Shown here in pieces: positions 17,841-27,917 of a stretch of DNA of 45,426 nucleotides. Position 1 is the first letter of the stretch, and each line of letters opens with the position of its first letter. The notes under the pieces are model-generated. The model was not told the DNA's origin. It saw nothing but the letters and a program-made list of their open reading frames with translations, and searched no databases. The position numbers and the translations under genes are program-made. This stretch comes from Choanephora cucurbitarum (taxonomy: Eukaryota; Mucoromycota; Mucoromycetes; Mucorales; Choanephoraceae). The stretch is taken from contig JAIWNI010000156.1 in the NCBI GenBank assembly GCA_025331435.1, positions 1 to 45,426 of the forward strand, read 5' to 3'.

Positions 17841-20123
17841 TTAATCAATTTTGACATTTTGATAGATTTTACGAACAAACATACTTGAAGCAGTATGACC
17901 CACAAAACCTAATAAGCCACGCATCAATATAACATATGCTTTTCATACACTAGCTACTTACCCAACATAAAGAACATGCCCAAGGATAACAGAGCAGAAT
18001 AACCAAAGTAGAAACTAGTCTGGAACATACCTGTCATTCTAAACAATATACACATTAGTCTCTATCTCATTTTTTTTATCATCAGCAACACTTTACTTTG
18101 TCTTGACCATAAAGTAATAGACAGCATACAAATACACATAACCAGCTGTGGATGCGCATGTCATAAAGCTAACCCAATGCCTAAAATCAACAGACAATCA
18201 ATCTCAGTCATTCTTCTTAGTCCTTGGCTCACTCGCTAATACATTACCATCGATGATCTTCTGAATTCAATAAAAAGTAAGTACTCACAATACTCACACA
18301 AGCACTGACGATCAATAAAATAATAAAGACCAACAACATGAACCCATAGACATAGTAAATCTTGTAGGTCCAGAATGAAGTGAAGATAAAGTAGATTTCG
18401 ATAAAGATAGAGGCAAATGGCAAGATACCGCCCAGGGCAACAATCACCAAAGGCTCAGCATACCACATCTTTTCAGGGATCGGACGAGGAATAGGATTGA
18501 CACGGCATGGGAAATCATTACCATTGGCACTGACCAGGTTGCGACCTACAATGGTACCCAACAGAGTTAAAGGGAAACAGAGGAAAAGCCAGAGAGCAAC
18601 CACCGACAACAGGGCATAAAAGGAGATAGCACGCGAACTGTTGTAATAGATGGCCAGGCTATTGATAAACCCACCAATCAAGGCCACAAGACCGGGCCAG
18701 ACAGAGGCTGTCATGATCACTGTCTTGACCCACTCTTTACCTCCATAACGTACATAGTATCGGGCACTTGTATAACCAGCCACAAAAGAGGTCAATGCAT
18801 ACAAAAAGATTGTGGCTGTCAAGATCGTGGCTCGTTCAGCATACAGGTCACCCAAAATAGTATAGAGTATGACTACACCTGCCAGAATGACCAACTGAGA
18901 TCCAGTACCCATCAAAGCAGACATCAACATCAATCGAGGAGGTTGACGAAAGACATCTCCATGCACCTGCTTCCATCCATATTCATCTCCCAAATCACGA
19001 TCCTTGTAGAAAGTTTAGTTTGATCTGTTGTTCATCTTTTTTGCTCATTGTTGTACTTACAAAATCCGTTAAACCTTCTTCACGGTCATAACGAGTAAAA
19101 TCGCGCTTGACTGTCCTCAACAAGATCACAGATACTAAACCCGTCAAGAACAAGACCATCATGAATGAACTAAAGATGGATAACCAATGGACCTTATGCT
19201 CGAAAAAGTCGGTCTCCAGAAGACTTTCAAATCGATTTTCAAATGAGATATCAGTAGGATTCCAATCCACAGTATAAGTGAACGTAAGTTCCAAAGGTTG
19301 ATTATAGCCAAGTTCGACTGGATTGGCATGTTGCAAGCTAACAGAGATGATCTATACACGGTATATAAGTTTCTATGTAACTAAAATTCAATCCAACTTA
19401 CTCGGTCTTGGTTGTATTGAATAGAGAAACTCTTATGGGTATAGACATAAAGATGTTTAAAGTGAGGGTCTATTTCTCGTTCGGATTCTTCTTTATCTTC
19501 ATCTGCATCTCTACCAACAATACCACTAACAGGCAAATTATCTAGAATCACCTATCAGTTCTCGGGGGTGGTCCCTAATTGACTTTTTTTTGGGGGGGTT
19601 CATACTTACCAACAAACATAGTATACCAATATTGATTATCCACTGCATATCGAAGTACATCAATCTCTTGAGCATCCAATGTTCTCTTACAGTATACTTT
19701 ATTGGCCTCATCCTCTATCCATAGACATATTAGAATACCCTATATTTTTTTAATAGATAGGCTTACTTTTGTATTGAAGAGGGATACCCGATTGAACAAG
19801 ATCCATGCCTTGAAGTGCTTCACCCAAGGACTCATGGTGATGTTGAAGTGAATGAGGTCCTTGACAGAATGGCAGTTGAAAATAAGGATAGGTTTCTTGT
19901 CGATTGTTTAAGGGTCCCACTGTATTCATCCAAACAACCACTTCATCGCCTTCTTTGTACTAGTCAAAGATAAGTTAGAATCAAACTAACGCGTTTTCCA
20001 TAAGAACTTCATTACTATATGATTGTGTTCATCTGCTAGAATGGTACTTAGGGAAAACAGACTAAGCCATAATAACAATATTAGCCTATGCTTATTCTTC
20101 TCTTTCCAAGCAAATAGTTTCAT
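17841..20123 (-). CDS. TM9SF3: Transmembrane 9 superfamily protein 3 (EMP70 family)
   Basis: Nine exons on the minus strand: 20016-20123, 19767-19959, 19610-19714, 19402-19541, 19061-19351, 18248-19002, 18097-18180, 17962-18038 and 17841-17908. All phases agree, giving 606 residues (human TM9SF3 is near 590). A signal peptide (residues 1-30) precedes [20 protein letters not shown]. Further family blocks are [70 protein letters not shown] and the C-terminal [12 protein letters not shown]. Nine membrane spans are expected after the lumenal domain. TM9 proteins act in Golgi/endosome sorting, and the C-terminal KxD-type tail is the known Golgi retention/COPI signal. The match to the TM9SF3 subgroup is strong. 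Confidence 0.95.
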
Positions 20124-20558
20124 ATTTTTTTTCTTAAAAAAAAATAAGAGGCAAACTGTTTCTTGCACAGCCCAATTGGCTCCTTATTTTAGAATGTTGC
20201 ATTATGAGAATTTCACTGTTTTTCATTGGTGGAAGATGACAAAAGGGGATTCAATGCATCTTGATAATCCCACTTTTCATATCTTGGCCTTAAATTTTAG
20301 CTGCTCTGAGTGTATGTGCCTGTATATTTCCTTTGGAACAGAAACAACCTTTTTTTTTAGGTATGGAAATGAGATACTCTCCAAAAATGATGAGAGAATA
20401 GTTCATGAATGTTGGTTTGACATCACCTATGTCTGGCTGAGAATCTTGTGTAGCCCTATAAGTTGATAGAGCTGTGTACGATAAAAATAGTGTGGTACAT
20501 GGTCTAATCTCTTCTCTATCTCTTCTTCTTCTTTTTTTTCTCAATACTCTAACTCAAT
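20124..20558. other. Divergent promoter region between TM9SF3 and the F-box gene
   Basis: No gene model is supported, although one plus frame stays open for over 100 codons, mostly low-complexity. The last 60 bp before 20559 are CT-rich (TCTCTTCTCTATCTCTTCTT), typical of fungal core promoters. Confidence 0.4.
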
Positions 20559-22241
20559 ATGATTCATCTGCTTCCAATTGAGATAATTGACTGCATTGGC
20601 CTCTATCTTTTTAGCAAAGACAAATTTCAGCTTATCATGGTCAATCATGCATTTTACACCATGTTTATTGCATCTCTATACAACACCATTAGGTTTCATA
20701 GTCTAAACGACTTTGAAAACTTTCTAAGTGTTCCCTCTAGACCATTTCAGTATGTAAGGCAACTTGATCTTTGTCTTAGTATGAATAAAGAAGCCCAACT
20801 GCAGAATCTATCCACCCTTCTTCCATTACTGAACTCTTTTGCTCCCAACATCAGTGATAGTCTCGAACGTTCTGAACAAGTCTATCCATCTCTTCAGCAC
20901 CTCACTACTCTTCACCTTGAGACTTCATATGATTATGACGATGAAATCAACCACGACGATGCATTGATCCATTTTATCATTTGCTTATTAAAGACCACAC
21001 CCAACTTGACTGTTCTCAGTGTTTTCCTGTCAACTCAACAGCTCTCTGTTTACCTATTAGACTGCATTAATTTCGAATGTCCCTTGATAGAACATCTTAC
21101 CGTTGTATCAGATACAGCAAGGACACCAGACACCATGAGTATGGCAGTCCATCACTTCCCTCACTTGAAATCCTTTGAGCTTTCTGCACTCTTTAGTTTA
21201 CCAGTGCATCCAGGATGGCTTCGTTATGTAGGCAGTCGATATCCAAATATTGAAAGGTTGAAACTTGGAGTCAATGATGTATCTACAACCAGTCTATCTT
21301 CACCTGAATTTTACGATTGGTTCTTCTCAAGCTGTCCTCGTCTCGTCTGTTTTGATTGGCATAATATCCTGCCTGATGGCTTTTTCCTTGAAAGACTAAG
21401 CCAGTCACAACGACAGGTACAGCATATCACTCTTTCAAGACCTGACTATATCATGGACCACCTTCTTGATGCTTCATCTTCTCGCACAGCTTATTTCTCA
21501 AATATCATGAACCTGGACATCTTTTTACCTGAAGAGATGGCCTGTGATACCTTTTTTTCATCGTTGGCAACTGCATGTCCACAACTCCAACAGATGAAAG
21601 TCAAGAGTTTTTGTTATTATCCTGTCAATCAGATCTCAATAGGGACATTCTTGAATTTATTCCCTTGTGTCACTCTACTCCAGCTGGAGGGCATTCAACT
21701 TTGTCACAGCAATCCTAATTCACCCGTGTTACACCCATTAAGGCACTTGACACTCAAACACTCTGGTCTCTCTGCCAAAGAACTCGATGCGCTTGTACTC
21801 AGTTGTCCTGATTTGGAGCGCATCACTTTATCCGAAATCAACCATGAAGAGGAAGGTAGCCTGAGGGTCCATTTACCTTATTCAGCATTCACCTTACTTG
21901 ATCTCTCACGTATCTTCATGAAGCAAGATGCCATCTATGCTGTCAATCAACTCTTTTATGTAGAACAACAAAAAACATCAGGTTGGTATCGCTTGAGCTC
22001 TAGAAAGATAACACAAGTGTCAAAGGAACAACTGATCTCAGCCTGCAGAGAACTGGATAGAGACGAAAAAGAAAGACTAAAGACAATATCACCTCGTATT
22101 TATGCTTTATTAGATAGATCTGTATATACTTTAGAGAACAACAGCCATTTGGTGGAGGCAATTAAGATGGGCTATATAGAAATTGTATGTCCTTTCATTC
22201 GATCCATTTACATTCAAGATAATAAAATAAGCAATTTGTAG
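20559..22241 (+). CDS. F-box / leucine-rich repeat protein
   Basis: A single 560-codon exon. The N-terminus LLPIEIIDCIGLYLFSKDKF followed by LIMVNHAFYTMF and LYNTIRF is an F-box (residues about 3-45), which would bind SKP1 in an SCF ubiquitin ligase. The rest shows irregular leucine-rich repeats, for example LTTLHLETSYDYD, NLTVLSVFLS, HLKSFELSALFSL, NIERLKLGV, LRHLTLKHSGLSAKELDALV and LERITLSEI, with the usual spacing of about 25-30 residues. These would form the substrate-binding arc. The substrate is unknown; such genes are expanded in Mucoromycota. It is convergent with the next gene, only 14 bp away. Confidence 0.75.
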   Translation: MIHLLPIEIIDCIGLYLFSKDKFQLIMVNHAFYTMFIASLYNTIRFHSLNDFENFLSVPSRPFQYVRQLDLCLSMNKEAQLQNLSTLLPLLNSFAPNISDSLERSEQVYPSLQHLTTLHLETSYDYDDEINHDDALIHFIICLLKTTPNLTVLSVFLSTQQLSVYLLDCINFECPLIEHLTVVSDTARTPDTMSMAVHHFPHLKSFELSALFSLPVHPGWLRYVGSRYPNIERLKLGVNDVSTTSLSSPEFYDWFFSSCPRLVCFDWHNILPDGFFLERLSQSQRQVQHITLSRPDYIMDHLLDASSSRTAYFSNIMNLDIFLPEEMACDTFFSSLATACPQLQQMKVKSFCYYPVNQISIGTFLNLFPCVTLLQLEGIQLCHSNPNSPVLHPLRHLTLKHSGLSAKELDALVLSCPDLERITLSEINHEEEGSLRVHLPYSAFTLLDLSRIFMKQDAIYAVNQLFYVEQQKTSGWYRLSSRKITQVSKEQLISACRELDRDEKERLKTISPRIYALLDRSVYTLENNSHLVEAIKMGYIEIVCPFIRSIYIQDNKISNL

Positions 22242-22255
22242 TTCATGGATTGAAT

Positions 22256-23708
22256 CTATCCATCTAGATCGTGTGTGTAATTTGCCGGAAAGAATCCTCG
22301 TCGGCTACCTATCTCGCCTTCCCACCAAGATTCTCTATCCGGTAAGCGTTTTAAAACAATGATATGATCTCCCTTTGAGAATGATAGATCGGATGGTTCT
22401 TGACTATGGAAATCAAACTTGGCTACAACCACAGACATGTTGTCCTCTGGCATCTTTGGTTGCTTTTTATCGTCCATAGGGGGTTGAGTGATTGGATTGG
22501 ATGGAGGTATTGATGGACCTGCTTGAGATGGGTTGTATTCTAATGACATCATAGGTCGTGAAAAGTTAGATTGCTGGGCTGGTTTCGATGTCATAGGCAC
22601 ATGTTCATCTTGTTTTCTTGGTTCGTAAGGTGGTGGTGGATCGAGTTCTCCTTGTTGTGGTTGAGGTGGTTTAGGTGGCATATGAACAAAAGAAGAAGAT
22701 GTAGGTCGAGGAGGAACAGGTCTGATACTCTTTCTTGGACCAAAAGCAGCACCAGGGCGAGGACCAGCACCTAAGGCAAGTAGTTTATTATAGATAGGAG
22801 CAGCATCTTGAGGAGGAGGTACAGCTCCAGTGAGGATTTCATTGGCTGAGATAGGACGACCATAATACGCTTGATTGGTATTGACACGTTCTGAGATCTT
22901 GGATCCTTCTAGTTGGTAGCCCAGATAGAGACCCTTTGAGGAGCTATAGGCATAGGTAGCAGCAACATGGTTACCGTTCATAGAGGCAGAGGCAGCCACA
23001 TCAGCACTTCGACCAAATGGACCTGCTGAAATAGACACACCAGCACCTAATTGCATCTGTCCTCCACCATCTAAAAAGGCTTTAAGAGCACCTCTGTAAT
23101 TCATCACAAGAATCATATCAATTGCTTCTGCACCAAACATATGACCTATACCCTTTTTATATATGTATAAGATGAAATCCTGTTGAAGCTATGCCTAGTT
23201 CGAACTTACTAAGGAAAGCATAGAGACACCAGAAGGAGCTGACCAGTCTGAAAAAAAAATGTGATTTTTTTTAGAGTATGTTACATATACATCGAATAAA
23301 ATACTTTACTGCCATCAGGAAGCCTATTTTCCTCAAGTAAGTATGTGTCACCTTCATTGTTACTGCATGATTTAATTCTTACCTAGCTATAATAACACCG
23401 GTGCCATTTTTTGCTGAAAATCCAAATCCAACACGATAGACTCGAATAAACACAATACCATGTGCATTCGCTAGCACAGTAGAAGGAATTAAAGCAGATA
23501 GATCTCTACCTTGACTTGGATCTATGTAGTTTTCGTATAAATGACAGTGCTATTTCCCAAAACTGTTTCGAGTGTTTACCTGTAAATAAGTCCAAAATTT
23601 GTGCTGCACGCTGTATATCATCTAATGAAAAATCAATAAGCCCAATGCTATAATCCACAACACACATATTCTCTTACTGCGTAGTTCTTTGGGTGTTCTT
23701 GCAGGCAT
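22256..23708 (-). CDS. YSC84: YSC84-type SYLF-SH3 actin-patch protein
   Basis: Six exons: 23678-23708, 23580-23621, about 23383-23533, 23310-23323 (only 14 nt), 23210-23247 and 22256-23152, near 390 residues. The SYLF domain is complete in order: MPARTPKELR, RAAQILDLF, VLANAHGIVFIRVYRVGFGF, RLPDGNWSAPSGVSM, GIGHMFGAEAIDMILVMNYR, LGAGVSISAGPFGRSADV, YAYSSSKGLYLG. A Pro-rich linker (PPRPTSSSFVHMPPKPPQPQ) leads to a C-terminal SH3 domain (VVAKFDFHSQEPSDLSFSKG, WWEGEIGSRRGFFPANY). The family binds PI lipids and F-actin at endocytic patches. The join between exons 2 and 3 has no AG acceptor in the needed phase (TTTATACG before AAAACTAC), so a one-base error, mutation or non-standard splice must be assumed. 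Confidence 0.85.
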
Positions 23709-24394
23709 ATTAGTTTTATGAAGTTTAAAATAAAAAAGATATAGACAAAAGAGAGAGAGAAAAAAAATCGCTTTTATTACTTTGAATGCTGCCAAGATAA
23801 TGTCTGAGCCAAACAAGAAAAAACTCCGAATTTTTCTTTTTTCAAATGATGCATGACATAGCCAAGAAAATGAAGAGACTAATTGGGTTAAATCAAGATC
23901 AAAGAATTCGGTAATAGGAATGACAGTATGTAATAAGCATAGCTATACAGCGTATGATGTATGTAGTTGACAACAGAAATCAGTCTTACATAAAGACATG
24001 GACTTTATTGATAGATCAAAGTGATAGAGAAATAAACTTTTCTTTTTTTTTTTTGGTGAGATCATGAATAAACATTTAACGCTGTCTGCTGAACACTCGA
24101 GTAGTTGGATACATTGTATAGTGATTTCTTGACTTTTTATCTTGTTTTCATCTTGTATAAAGAATGCTTTAGTAAAGCAAAGCTTACTTTTTGATCACCG
24201 AAAGACAAATACTGCATTCGATTTCTTGCTCATACCTATGGGTTTAAGTGAATCAAAGAAAAGACAAACTGCGCTTTGACCACCAGAATCAAGCCATCAA
24301 GTAGATAAGCTAAATAACAGTCAAAGTAATGCAATTCAACATTGTCCTCCTAAGCAAGTAACTTTCTTATATAAAGAATTCGTTTTTTCTTTAT
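23709..24394. other. Intergenic stretch between YSC84-type gene and RBM48
   Basis: No gene, tRNA or repeat is seen. It contains the promoter of the SYLF-SH3 gene on its left side and the 3' end of RBM48 on its right. A T-run at about 24044-24053 may be part of a terminator region. Confidence 0.35.
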
Positions 24395-24895
24395 TCAAAT
24401 CCTTCTTCTCTTCTTTTGGTTATTTTCAGTAGGCTGAACTGTCTCTTGAGTTGGTTCTTTTGCAGTATAGACAAATGCCTTTCTTTTCTTTTCTTCTTTT
24501 GCTCTTTTTAGAGGGTGATATAATCGAGCATGGACAGACTGATATCGATCTTGAAATTTATCACGTAAATCCTGCAAGCTCTCATATTCAGGTGCGTAAT
24601 AGACCCGTAACAGTTGAGTGAAGAAAGGTTTATCATCTAATTTCCGCTTAGCTAGTCTGGCTGAAGCAACATGAGCATACTGAATCAATACGACATCTGT
24701 CTGATCTGTACTGATCTCGTCCAATGGACGATGCGATTCGACAAGACCAAAACTATGACAGAGTTGAATGAGTTGATCAATCACGCCTAGATGAGGAATA
24801 TTCTCAACTATCAAATAACGTGATTCCTGTGCTATTGTATAGACACAGACTGCTTTTGGTTTTTTTGGATCTCGGTATTCGGGTCGTGTTGTCAT
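24395..24895 (-). CDS. RBM48: RNA-binding protein 48 (RBM48), minor spliceosome factor
   Basis: A single exon of 166 residues. The N-terminus RPEYRDPKKPKAVCVYTIAQ is the RBM48 signature before its RRM, which continues SRYLIVENIPHLGV, then ARLAKRKLDDKPFF, LLRVYYAPEYES. The C-terminus ends KKRRRI, as in animal RBM48. The human protein is about 367 residues with a long disordered tail; this one keeps only the RRM and the basic end. RBM48 with ARMC7 binds the U6atac cap and is needed for U12-type splicing in animals and plants, so its presence implies a minor spliceosome here. It is divergent from the secreted-protein gene at 25319. Confidence 0.85.
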   Translation of the reverse strand: MTTRPEYRDPKKPKAVCVYTIAQESRYLIVENIPHLGVIDQLIQLCHSFGLVESHRPLDEISTDQTDVVLIQYAHVASARLAKRKLDDKPFFTQLLRVYYAPEYESLQDLRDKFQDRYQSVHARLYHPLKRAKEEKKRKAFVYTAKEPTQETVQPTENNQKKRRRI

Positions 24896-25318
24896 TTAGA
24901 AAGAAGAAGAGAAAAATTACAATGGAAATTGCTCACCAAGACAAAAAAAGGGAAAATTGACTTTTCAATGATCCCAATTGGGGCAGCCCTTTCAGAGTTT
25001 TTTTCCTGCATCAATCTAGTTGAGATGGAGCTACCGCCTTTTGAAAAGAGCATAAGATCCTTCTCATGAAATTGTTTGTTGTCTACAAATTTGGCATGCA
25101 AGGAAAACAAAGGAGGAGAGGGTGGGTTTTACTGGGTCGACTAAAGATGTACTCCTTGCGTTGAAGCCGCATGCTGCTTAAGAGGATCGTCCCTCTCTGT
25201 TTGTTTGTGTTTTTTTTTGCATGAAGAAAAGCGAAAGAGAAAAGAACATATAAAAGTTAGAGAAATCCTAATCTTTCGCTTTCTCTATTCAGTTATTTAA
25301 TTCTTTGTACTATCGCCA
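24896..25318. other. Divergent promoter region between RBM48 and the secreted-protein gene
   Basis: No gene is seen. The right part is CT/GA-rich and holds a TATAAAAG box at 25249-25256. Confidence 0.45.
25249..25256 (+). promoter_or_regulatory. TATA box of the secreted-protein gene
   Basis: TATAAAAG lies about 63 bp before the ATG at 25319, a normal distance for a fungal TATA promoter. It suggests strong, regulated expression rather than housekeeping control. Confidence 0.55.
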
Positions 25319-26114
25319 ATGCGTCAAATCGCTCTCATCACACTTGCTTTAGCAACTTGCCTTGTGGACAGTGCGTATGGGAAGGATCAAGGTATGGTTT
25401 CTGTGAAGAATAGATAGATACAGTAGTTACTGGGGGAAAAGGGCTTTTTTTTTTTTTACCTAATATAATTTTCTTTAGCCTTTTCACAGACTGTTTCAAG
25501 TGTTTCTTCCGGACCTTCTTCTGAGACTTCTTCTGGATCCGATGTTGCTGGCCCTGATGGTTTAGATTTTGGTCCTAGCGCTGCTGCTGGTGTTGGCATT
25601 GCTGCTGGTGCTAATGTTCCTGGTTCTGGCGTTGCTGGTGCTGCTGCTGCTGCTGGCGTTGGTGATTGTCCTTGTGCATCTACTGGTAAAGGCCATGATG
25701 TTGATGGCGCTTCCCTTAGGGCGCATAATGGGGATGATTATAAAAGCGCAACATACTATCTTGATGGAAATATTAGCTACGGTTTTGACGACCCGAATCA
25801 TAAAACCTCAAGTATGATCTCGACTAAACAGCGAATAAATACAATAGCTGATAGAGGAATAGACCTTCTAACCTAAAAATGACATCCCTCTCTTTCTTGT
25901 AGAACCACGTACGGGCCAACCGATGCGCAATGTTAATGGTAAGATTGTTAATGATGCAGTTAATACAGTTCCAGGTAGCTTGCTTGGCGTTGTTCCTGGC
26001 AGCAGCAGCAAGAGAAATGGACTATTAGGCAGAAGAGGCCTGCAAAGCAATCGAACGGGCAGATCTAACCACAGAGGCAAAAAGTTGAAAGCTGGTAGAG
26101 CTCGTCGTCATTAA
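25319..26114 (+). CDS. Small secreted Ala/Gly-rich protein of unknown function
   Basis: Three exons: 25319-25391, 25479-25811 and 25903-26114, giving 205 residues. A clear signal peptide opens the protein (MRQIALITLALATCLVDSAYG). The mature part starts Ser-rich (TVSSVSSGPSSETSSGSDV), then has an Ala/Gly/Val low-complexity block (PSAAAGVGIAAGANVPG, VAGAAAAAGVG), a CPC pair, an Asp/Tyr-rich segment (LDGNISYGFDDPNH) and a very basic C-terminus (LLGRRGLQSNRTGRSNHRG, ending GRARRH). I know no such family. It could be a cell-wall or spore-coat component, or a small secreted effector-like protein. The TATA box and signal peptide support expression and export. Confidence 0.6.
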
Positions 26115-27917
26115 ACCCAAATGTCAACTTTTGCTCTTCAACCGTTTTGCTTTACCTGTATTCACTATCTTTCCAAACTCAAGAATTGAAATATTTTTCT
26201 CACACTCAATAATAAATGTATGTTGTCACAAAATGTACGTTTTTTCTTTTCTTGTAGAGGATGATGTATGAGAAGAAGAGAAAAGGCTTTGTAACTATTC
26301 AGACCAGAGGAATTATCCAAGAGCGAATTACAACGCTTGTTCATCTTTTAGTGAACTGAAAGAAAAAAAAAAGAAGCAAAAACTATCATTTTGTTATCAA
26401 TGGTTACAGAAACTTGTTATACAAAATATAAATTATCGCTACAAAGATCAATACCAGCACGACTCCCTTGACATGGAGAAATTCGCTACTCGTGCTTAAG
26501 TCTAATTGGACAACACTCTGACCAAACACCTTCTAAGCGACTTGTAGAGATGCTTAAGCTCAATTGATCTTTATATTTGCTTTCGGAAGCCTCTGATGCA
26601 GGATACGCAAAGTCTTTCAGCAAATTAAGTATCGTTGTTTTCCAACAAACATCAACAGAAACGTTTTTCAAAGAAGAAAAAAAAGCTACACAATTTTTTA
26701 TCAGACCAAAGATAAGACAGGCCTTAAATTTCAGCAGAAGCGTACAACGGAATCCCCTTCACTGTATCGGCCCCTTAGACAGAGCAGAGTTGCTTTCTTG
26801 ATGGGTGCAGTGGCTTGCTTTCAGTCTTCAGCTTTGCATCGAGTCCATTTCTCTCTCTGTGGTATCGATTCACCAACTGTCCTTTCCCCCAATGACTTTG
26901 TTCATACAATGAACTCCGCAAGAAACAATGAACTATCAAGCAGCTGGCCATCCGTTCATATGTTCATATCCCTTTCCTGTGTCATTGTCTGCTTTTTGTG
27001 CCTTTTCTGCTTTCTATGAACCATCATCAATCACAAAGAGATTTGTCCTTTCTCTCTCTGCCTTGTTGGTTCAATCAGACCTACCAAGTTAGCTAGTTTT
27101 TAGCACAATGGTCCCTTCTTGGATAGACTGCTCCATCACGTTGAAGAAATGAACTTCTTCCAATGTCTTTGAAGATATAACAAGAGACATTCTGTAGTGC
27201 TTGCTAATTTCTCGGATTTCGGCCGTCACTTTTTCTATCATCTCTCGCACGGTAATTCGTGCCTGAATTATTTGCATGGTCTACATAGTGAATTACAAGA
27301 CGTAAGGAATTACGTTGGAATTCCAAAAGAAAAAAAAAGAAATCTTGTTCCAAAATCACAACCGAGTGTAAAACCAAATCTCAAAAAGGAAATTCAGGTG
27401 GATTGTGATGACTCTCTTGAACAAGCTGACCTTCTAGAATTATTTTTTTTTTTAAAAAAAATAGGAGAGGCATAATTAACTTATTAGGGAACTTATTCTC
27501 GCTCTAACATGTGAACAAGTCAAATAGGTTCTCTGCTCCTTACAATTCAATTGAGGTTGCTGAGTTGTCAAAAAAGGATAGTCCTGACAACATGTTCATT
27601 TTCATTTAACGTGTGGCAACATTCTTTTTCATGATAAAGAAAGGAGCGAAATGAGAGAGGACAAAAGGGGAGGCAAAATGTGCTATTCTTCTCTTTCAAG
27701 ACACTCACTCTTTGTGTTACAACACTCTCTTCTTTGTCTAAACAGTTGAGCATTCTGGAGATTTACTATTTTAATATCACTTTTTTGTCTGAATCTGAAG
27801 TTTCCATGCTGTTTGCGGTAAGCTGACCACGGGTTTAAATAAAAAAAAAATCTAATTTTATTTCATATTTTTCTCTCTCTCTTTTCTTTCTTCTTTTTTT
27901 TTTCTTATCCCAAGACA
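26115..27917. other. 1.8-kb gene-poor stretch with two coding-like fragments on the minus strand
   Basis: No complete gene could be built. Two minus-strand frames have protein-like codon use: 26486-26671 (containing TTILNLLKDFAYPASEASES and LEGVWSECCPIRLKHE) and 27089-27277 (ARITVREMIEKVTAEIREIS, SKTLEEVHFFNVMEQS). They could be relics of one decayed gene or exons I failed to join. The last 70 bp before 27918 are a CT-rich promoter-like tract. Confidence 0.3.

Noticed and set aside
20384..20440. TGATGA ... CTGA spacing like a C/D-box snoRNA
   Set aside because: The flanking bases do not form a terminal stem and the spacing is short; likely chance.
25562..25817. Open frames on both strands across the Ala/Gly-rich exon
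   Set aside because: They are frame shadows of the GCT/GGT repeats of the secreted-protein gene.
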